From: Candidatus Thiodictyon syntrophicum
Lineage (GTDB): Bacteria; Pseudomonadota; Gammaproteobacteria; Chromatiales; Chromatiaceae
Assembly: GCF_002813775.1 (NCBI RefSeq)
Contig: NZ_CP020370.1
Location: forward strand, 6,039,501 to 6,103,500
Length of the DNA: 64,000 bases
Reading direction: 5' to 3'
Part shown: positions 63,784 to 64,000 of the stretch, in pieces
How the letters are laid out: every line of letters starts with the position of its first letter
Numbering within the stretch: the first letter of the stretch is position 1
The notes under the pieces: model-generated
Seen by the model: only the letters and a program-made list of their open reading frames with translations
What the model was told of the DNA's origin: nothing
Database searches by the model: none
Position numbers and translations under genes: made by a program

Positions 63784-64000
63784 TCAAGCGGCCTTGACGG
63801 TCCAGGAGGAGCACCAGCCCTTGGCACTCACCACCTTACCGGGGAACAGGGTGCAGGTCAGATGATCGGGAACGTCACTGGCGCCCGAGAACTGACAGTT
63901 CGAGCACATCTGCTCGGCGGCCGGCATGCCGGGACGGGCAGCCGCCGCGCGATCGGCCTTGGTGGCATCCGCGTTGTACTTCAGGGCGACGCCGGTCGGA
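63784..64000 (-). CDS. hip: High-potential iron-sulfur protein (HiPIP), N-terminus beyond window
   Basis: The last 72 codons and stop are visible. They read [60 protein letters not shown] and [11 protein letters not shown]. The four cluster ligands are present as CSNC, C (LTCTLF) and C (GWCSSW), and the mature sequence pattern is that of Chromatiaceae HiPIPs. It is a periplasmic electron carrier to the photosynthetic reaction centre in purple bacteria. The signal peptide lies outside the window. This is the best taxonomic marker here. Confidence 0.95.
   Translation of the reverse strand, partial: PTGVALKYNADATKADRAAAARPGMPAAEQMCSNCQFSGASDVPDHLTCTLFPGKVVSAKGWCSSWTVKAA

Overview
The window is a GC-rich, gene-dense stretch of a gammaproteobacterial chromosome, most likely from a purple sulfur bacterium (Chromatiaceae). 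The main pointer is a partial high-potential iron-sulfur protein gene (hip) at the right edge. It is supported by a class I PHA synthase at the left edge, by gammaproteobacterial gene orders (rlmE-ftsH-folP-glmM; hrcA-grpE-dnaK-dnaJ divergent from nadK-recN; fur divergent from bamE) and by a heavy load of dispersed palindromic repeats. I saw no rRNA, tRNA, CRISPR array or prophage.

Left part (1-12.4 kb): phaC, an Uma2-type nuclease, an HtrA-like protease without PDZ domain and dacB. Two inverted copies of a 240-260 bp MITE-like element bracket the last three. A signalling operon follows: a periplasmic binding protein translationally coupled to a HAMP-PAS histidine kinase, a single-domain response regulator, a receiver-PAS-GGDEF protein, and a separate HAMP-PAS-PAS-GGDEF protein whose N-terminus resembles that of the kinase.

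12.4-25 kb: a decayed N6-adenine methylase, a HEAT-like hypothetical, the ilvBNC operon, a DUF4124 protein, proS, fabA, a type II toxin-antitoxin pair, a complete 1.9 kb insertion sequence with 24-bp terminal inverted repeats next to a truncated antitoxin gene, and rubrerythrin with a strong terminator.

25-40 kb: mostly housekeeping genes (cpdA, acylphosphatase, wrbA, hda, a CDP-alcohol phosphatidyltransferase, purMN, hslO, a CNT transporter, pcm). Among them lie an AAA ATPase plus truncated TOPRIM-like DUF4276 pair resembling an anti-phage module, a HIRAN protein, a DUF3782 protein with an expanded heptad repeat, and a DUF4143 ATPase.

40-43 kb: a small toxin-antitoxin cluster (RHH antitoxin fragment, BrnA with only the C-terminus of BrnT, DUF5615/DUF433) and an unusually AT-rich hypothetical gene. 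43-51 kb: the HrcA-regulated heat-shock operon with a perfect CIRCE element, and the divergent nadK-recN pair.

51-56.2 kb is the most unusual part. Two inverted, differently damaged copies of a TIR-formylglycine-generating-enzyme-like (SUMF1) fusion gene flank a REP-associated tyrosine transposase and a 150-bp tandem REP array. The C-terminus of the better copy has the codon pattern expected of a diversity-generating-retroelement variable region, although no reverse transcriptase or template repeat was seen here. A DUF4143 ATPase pseudogene lies alongside. 56.2-64 kb returns to conserved genes: fur, bamE, ratA, glmM, folP, ftsH, rlmE, a membrane protein and hip.
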